NCBI GenBank assembly: GCA_036784855.1
Contig: JAZDSV010000010.1
Location: forward strand, 62,001 to 126,000
Direction: 5' to 3'
DNA length: 64,000 bases
From: Aphelidium insulamus
Taxonomy: Eukaryota; Aphelidiomycota; Aphelidea; Aphelidiaceae
Part shown: in pieces, positions 60,043 through 64,000 of the stretch
Numbering within the stretch: the first letter of the stretch is position 1
Layout of the letters: every line of letters starts with the position of its first letter
Translations under genes and position numbers: made by a program
Notes under the pieces: model-generated
What the model was told of the DNA's origin: nothing
Seen by the model: the letters and a program-made list of their open reading frames with translations, nothing else
The model's database searches: none

Positions 60043-60510
60043 TTAGTGGTCATCGTCATCGTTAACGTCATCGTTAACGTCATCATCAACGTCATCGCCA
60101 ATCGTCCGTTGAATCACTTCACCCGCAGGCAGAGTATACTCTTCTGCGCCTGCCTCCTTTAACATCCTTACTACCCCCGCAGGCAGAGTATACTCTTCTG
60201 CGCCTGCCTCCTTTAACATCCTTACTACCTTCGGCTGGGATGGCCGGCTCGCTAACTGCATCGCGGTAGTTCCATCAGTTGTAGTTGCATCAACTGCAGC
60301 GCCGTTCTTGATCAACATCGGAGTATATCCGAGTAACGACGCGTCTCGGCGTCAACATAGCGCCCTTCTCAATCAGCAGCTGCACAATTTCCAAACGGCC
60401 ATATTTTGCAGCGAAACACATCGGAGTATATCCGTATTCGGCCTCGGCGTCGACATTGGCGCCCTTCTCGATCACTCTGCTGGGCACGCATCTGCTGAAT
60501 CATCTTGAAC
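60043..60510 (-). pseudogene. Ankyrin-repeat gene fragment
   Basis: Two to three ankyrin repeats on minus: EKGANVDAEAEYGYTPMCFA with AKYGRLEIVQLLIEKGA, then LIKNGAAVDATTTDGTTAMQLA. The second repeat is interrupted: after LLIEKGA the frame no longer fits the next repeat, which resumes in another frame as GYTPMLIKNG, so bases were lost or gained. A 54-bp tandem duplication (60124-60231) repeats VVRMLKEAGAEEYTLPAG. The protein would end in an acidic DDVNDDVNDDDDH tail. No intact start is evident. Confidence 0.55.
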
Positions 60511-60523
60511 CGCTGGTGGAGCG

Positions 60524-61048
60524 TCAACGGCACGTCGGTATTGTTGTGCACCAATAACGCATCACGGGTTGCACTACACGGTCCGAGTCCATGGCGCGGC
60601 TGTCGTTTCGAGAGTATCCGGAATTATAGTTGCGACCACGGCTTCCTCCTCCTCGCGATGAACCGCCACCTCTTGAAGAGCCGCGAGATGAGCCATGCGA
60701 AGCACCACGGCCGCCCAAACGTTCAAAAACCGTCATTACAAGGTGTGAGGTTAAGGTTGCGCAGCTGCGTTTCAACCACTTCAAGATTTGATAGCATTAC
60801 GACACCATTCGTGCAATTAAAGTCTCCGCCATCGTGCTCGCTGTCTCCGCCGCCGTGCTCGCAGTTAGTTGAGCCACATACTGTGCCTCGGGTGCGGAGA
60901 TACCGCTCTGGCGGAATTTGACGACATGCCAGAGAACGGCTTGCATCAGCGCATGATCGGCGGGATCGGTGGAGGCGACGACGTTGTCCACACCGAGCAC
61001 TTTTTCAGCGAGATTTGTCATTGCAAATGGTCGGACGGCATTTTTCAC
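60524..61048 (-). pseudogene. Degenerate RGG-box reading frames
   Basis: Two overlapping minus-strand frames. The upstream one (60797-61048, MKNAVRPFAMTNLAEKVLGV) is protein-like and ends at a stop near 60797. The downstream one (60524-60784) has GRGASHGSSRGSSRGGG, an Arg-Gly-rich RNA-binding type. A third frame between them reads SNLEVVETQLRNLNLT. The three look like pieces of one gene that is no longer continuous, or exons I cannot join. Function unknown. Confidence 0.35.
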
Positions 61049-61137
61049 GCAAACTAGACAAGTCTACGAACTTGAGGCCAGCCGTACACTACACGAACAT
61101 ACATTCAGCGGCGACTTGAACAACCGTCTCGTGCATG

Positions 61138-61798
61138 TCACGACAGTTCTACCGATCGACAAACTTCACCAAGCGCATTCAGCTCGGGCACACTGCAGGA
61201 GAGCAGCATGTCCCGCGGGGCGATTCCCACACACGAAACGAACTTTAAGCGGCGCCGCAGTCGTTTTTCTTTGGGATCGGCGGGATTCTCGAAGCCGGGC
61301 TGCAATACAATAGAGCGGATATCACGGCACAACTTTCCACGCTGTGCGTTGATTTCAACGTGGAGCGCGGCCAAGTGAATAAGTTGGCCTTTCCCGATAC
61401 TCGACATAGAGCGGATTCGCCTCGGAATTGTTGGCGTCCACGGCGAAGCGGGTCCAATCCGTGTGAAATGCGGTACGGAAACGGTCGGCGTCCAAGTGAA
61501 TAAGTTGGCCTTTCCCGTCCTTCTTGTATGTCATACGCCAGAACACCGCATCTTTTACGAAGGCCGCGAAAAGAGCGCGCACCATAACTGGGAAAGCCTC
61601 AAATTCGACATGCGAAGTCACGGGAAATTGCCATTGTGCAGGCAGGTTGCGTATATGCGCACGACTGGCGTCCACCTCGACGGCCTGGATATAAACCACG
61701 CATTGCACTGGCGTAACCGGTGGTCTAGAAGAAGAACCAGCAGACGGTGTCTGGGTGCGATCGACAGTTGTGTTTCGGCGACGTTTTGTATCGCCCAA
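61138..61798 (-). pseudogene. Unrecognised gene with a repeat-linked frame break
   Basis: The frame from 61798 (MGDTKRRRNTTVDRTQTP) reads FVKDAVFWRMTYKKDGKGQLI and DWTRFAVDANNSEANPLYVEY. It is then followed in another frame by KGQLIHLAALHVEINAQRGK and LCRDIRSIVLQPGFENPADP. A 26-bp direct repeat (61371-61396 and 61492-61517) encodes the repeated KGQLIHL. The frame change lies exactly at the second copy, so a slip or unequal recombination between the copies probably broke the gene. No family recognised. Confidence 0.4.
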
Positions 61799-61799
61799 C

Positions 61800-62990
61800 T
61801 ATATCGATTAAGTATCATAAGCAGCGCATATGCTCACCAGAGGACTGCCGGGTGGACGGCTCATCGTGGAATGCGTTCTCCGAATTTCAGGTTAAGGTTG
61901 GAACACGATCGGCACTGTCAAGTCCGGTCCATTGTTCAGCGGCACCACTCAGGTCGGATTGATCTTGACCCACAGCTAGTCGGAAACACCACCACGTCAA
62001 AACGACGTACGCCATGGCTCTGGTAGTAGTGATTCTTGGTGTGAACCATATTGACAGTCGTGGCGATACCCGGAGTCTGGTACATGCGCTAAGCCTACAA
62101 ATCGCTGGATAACCACACTCGATGTTCTTCAGTTGCACTGCAGACGTCAAGTGGATCCCGATCTCTTACAATAGATGCCCTAGATTCCGACCAAGTACCC
62201 GTACCTGGTACATTGGCCTGCAGGTTCGTCGTGTTACTATAAGTCCGTCAAAAATGCACAATGCCCCGTGTGTATTGTAAACACGACGTTTAACAACTTG
62301 CTGCTGCAACGTCTCCTGTATCCGCAGATGGAACCATGTCACAATGCAGGCTGTCGAGATAGGTCCATTAAAGTGGGGTGTTGCGACGCACGCGACTGTG
62401 TGCAAGTACGCGCCTACAGAGTGTTTCTTGCGCAACACGACAATTACAAGTCATGCACTGGAACAACACTTGAGAAACGAATGCGACGGCAGCTGGACTG
62501 AAGAAACGGACGCAGTCATCGCAGATTTTACAAGTACATCCCCAAGCCTCGACACCAGTTGATATTTTCCAAGTATCCCCAGAGCACAACAATGTTCATA
62601 GATGGCACAATCATAAAGTGTTGGATGGATATCGAGTAGGCTTGATTAATAGTAAAAATATGAACGACTTGCAAGTTACTGCTTCACACACCAAAGACTA
62701 TGCAGTGAGGACAGATTTAATAAGCCATTGCTGCAAATCATTAAAGTACTTGAATGCGATTGAAGAGTTTCCTGTCATCGGAAGTGTAAAAGAAGTCTGG
62801 ATAAGCATATTCAGCCGGAACTATAAATACGAAGGAGATTATGGCGATTTCGAAGTTGAAGGCGATGATGGTGACGTCGAAGATGTTGCAATAAGTGACA
62901 GCAGCTCCGATTGAATAGCGTTGACTTCGTGCAAGACTGTGCAGCTTTGTAGGATTGTTTAAAATGATGCGAATATCATTTTCAACAGAA
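61800..62990. other. No clear gene; short open frames
   Basis: Two plus-strand frames (62344-62562 and 62618-62914, the latter ending in an acidic EGDDGDVEDVAISDSSSD tail) have protein-like composition but no start, splice pattern or family that I can support. They may be exons of one unrecognised or decayed gene. Confidence 0.35.
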
Positions 62991-62991
62991 C

Positions 62992-63210
62992 TTATGTCTT
63001 TACTAATATGCTCTTCACATCGAAGTGGAACACAAGGCCGTTGGACAGCGAGTAAATACCGTTGGCAGTGCGCGCGTTAAGCTTGCCACCAAAAAGACTC
63101 TGTATGTGAGCATAAGAGGCGATGTTTGATAGTAACGCGGAATGCAACAGTTCCAAGGTGGCAATCTTCTGCTTGAGTATGAGCACGGCATTGGCTCTTG
63201 CGGGATAAGC
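62992..63210 (-). pseudogene. Truncated unrecognised frame ending at the LTR element
   Basis: A minus frame reads ANAVLILKQKIATLELLHSA and NGIYSLSNGLVFHFDVKSIL, protein-like, with a stop at 62992. It is cut at 63210, where the LTR element begins, so the element may have inserted into this gene. Confidence 0.4.
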
Positions 63211-64000
63211 TGTTGGAATATGCAACACATACGCCGTTCATCGTACATAAAACAGTACATGTTGGAATATGCAACACATACGCCGTTCATCGTACATAAA
63301 ACAGTACATGACATAATATGTCACTCGTGACATGTGTGGCGTCCCCCTGACGATCATGTGATCTAAATGATTGGCTCACATAAATCTGGCGTAGTCAGTA
63401 AAATCTGGCGTTTTTGCTATAAAAGGTGACATGCACGCTCACAAAATAGATAAGATTTTACTCTTACTTTCCTCACACTCACTAATTTTACGTGACCTTT
63501 GAACACGTTATCAGCACCAACGCTCATAAACCTACGCAATTGAGTACCATGACAAAGACCAACTACACCAAGATGGAACTGTCCGAAAAATTTGACGGTA
63601 AAAATTGGGCAACATTCCGTCCAGCACTGAAGCCCTTCTTCATCTCTGCTGGGTCCGGAATGAATGAGTTTATCAATGGAAAAAAGAAGGAACCGTTCAA
63701 TGTAACGTACGACTCCAACGATGACCCAACTTTTCATGATGATGACGGCAATGTTATCATGCTAGACAATGATCAGCAAAAAATTTGGGACAAGTGGTCC
63801 AAAGCTCGTGCTGATATGGTTATTACCATTCGCACAAACCTGGAACAAAGCATCCAGAATCGCTTTGTTGAATATTCTTGTCCGAAGGCAATCATTGATG
63901 CGCTCGAGCGTCAATATCGCTCGAAGGATAAACAATCAATCCACACACGCTGGAAAAAGTTGATGGACTTCGCCATCGACTCCAGCAAGCCGCTACTACC
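63211..64000 (+). mobile_element. Ty1/copia-like LTR retrotransposon, 5' part
   Basis: Fossil-type element cut by the window edge. An LTR-like segment starts TGTTGGAATATG, and its first 49 bp are present twice in tandem (63211-63259, 63260-63308). A CACACTCACTAA-rich leader and a possible primer-binding region follow (near 63500). A Gag-type frame then starts about 63550 (MTKTNYTKMELSEKFDGKNW), with the copia Gag features of a short acidic N-terminus and a helical domain (WDKWSKARADMVITI). The visible part has no evident break. The rest of Gag, Pol and the 3' LTR lie outside the window, so wholeness and age cannot be judged. Confidence 0.6.

Overview
The window looks like nuclear DNA from an opisthokont, most plausibly a flagellated, early-diverging fungus or a close relative. 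Five things point there. The EF-1alpha gene carries the opisthokont-type insert around the [20 protein letters not shown] stretch. A septin is present. Almost every gene is split by short introns of about 35-110 nt. Dihydroxyacid dehydratase (branched-chain amino-acid synthesis, absent from animals) sits beside a homologue of CEP41, a protein of cilia and centrioles. At the left edge lies a secreted protein with an N-terminal histidine, like fungal LPMO/BIM1 proteins. I cannot name a species.

Layout. 1-2.5 kb: LPMO-like secreted protein (cut by the window edge) and a septin, both on minus. 2.6-5.9 kb: a non-LTR retrotransposon with zinc fingers, reverse transcriptase and a C-terminal restriction-like endonuclease, head to head with the septin. 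6.0-11.1 kb: two palindrome-centred small insertions, then a tandem array of five paralogous, secreted, cysteine-rich, probably GPI-anchored proteins on minus; the first looks inactivated. 11.3-54.1 kb: a dense housekeeping block holding a PX-BAR sorting nexin, Rif1, REEP/Yop1, a SUV39-type SET methyltransferase, a WBP4-like splicing factor, Rab7, PAS kinase, V-ATPase subunit a, dihydroxyacid dehydratase, a ZIP zinc transporter, an IQ-DH-PH RhoGEF, CEP41, eL13, an IRC3-like helicase, DPH3, uS9, a complex I NDUFS5-like subunit, mitochondrial uL4, a REXO/Rex exonuclease and EF-1alpha. 54-64 kb: repeat-rich and gene-poor, with a 1.4-kb element bounded by a nearly perfect 114-bp inverted repeat, an unrecognised two-exon gene, a LINE 3' relic, several degenerate ORFs (ankyrin, RGG-rich), and the start of a Ty1/copia-like LTR element running off the right edge.

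The genes serve endolysosomal traffic (SNX, Rab7, V-ATPase), translation (eL13, uS9, uL4m, EF-1alpha, DPH3, which helps make diphthamide on EF-2), mitochondria (uL4m, NDUFS5, IRC3, DHAD), chromatin (Rif1, SET) and cytoskeleton or cilium (septin, RhoGEF, CEP41). They are close neighbours but not an operon. Several gene pairs are extremely compact: IRC3/DPH3 start codons have 36 bp between them, and the SNX/Rif1 and RhoGEF/CEP41 stop codons are 83 and 51 bp apart.

The most striking genome-wide signal is splicing. At least eleven introns in different genes begin with GC (nearly always GCAAGT) instead of GT, far above the usual rate of about 1%. A second is a CCAATCA box upstream of many start codons, including the cysteine-rich family. 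Exon boundaries are my own reading of frames, splice motifs and family similarity; none was tested by alignment software.
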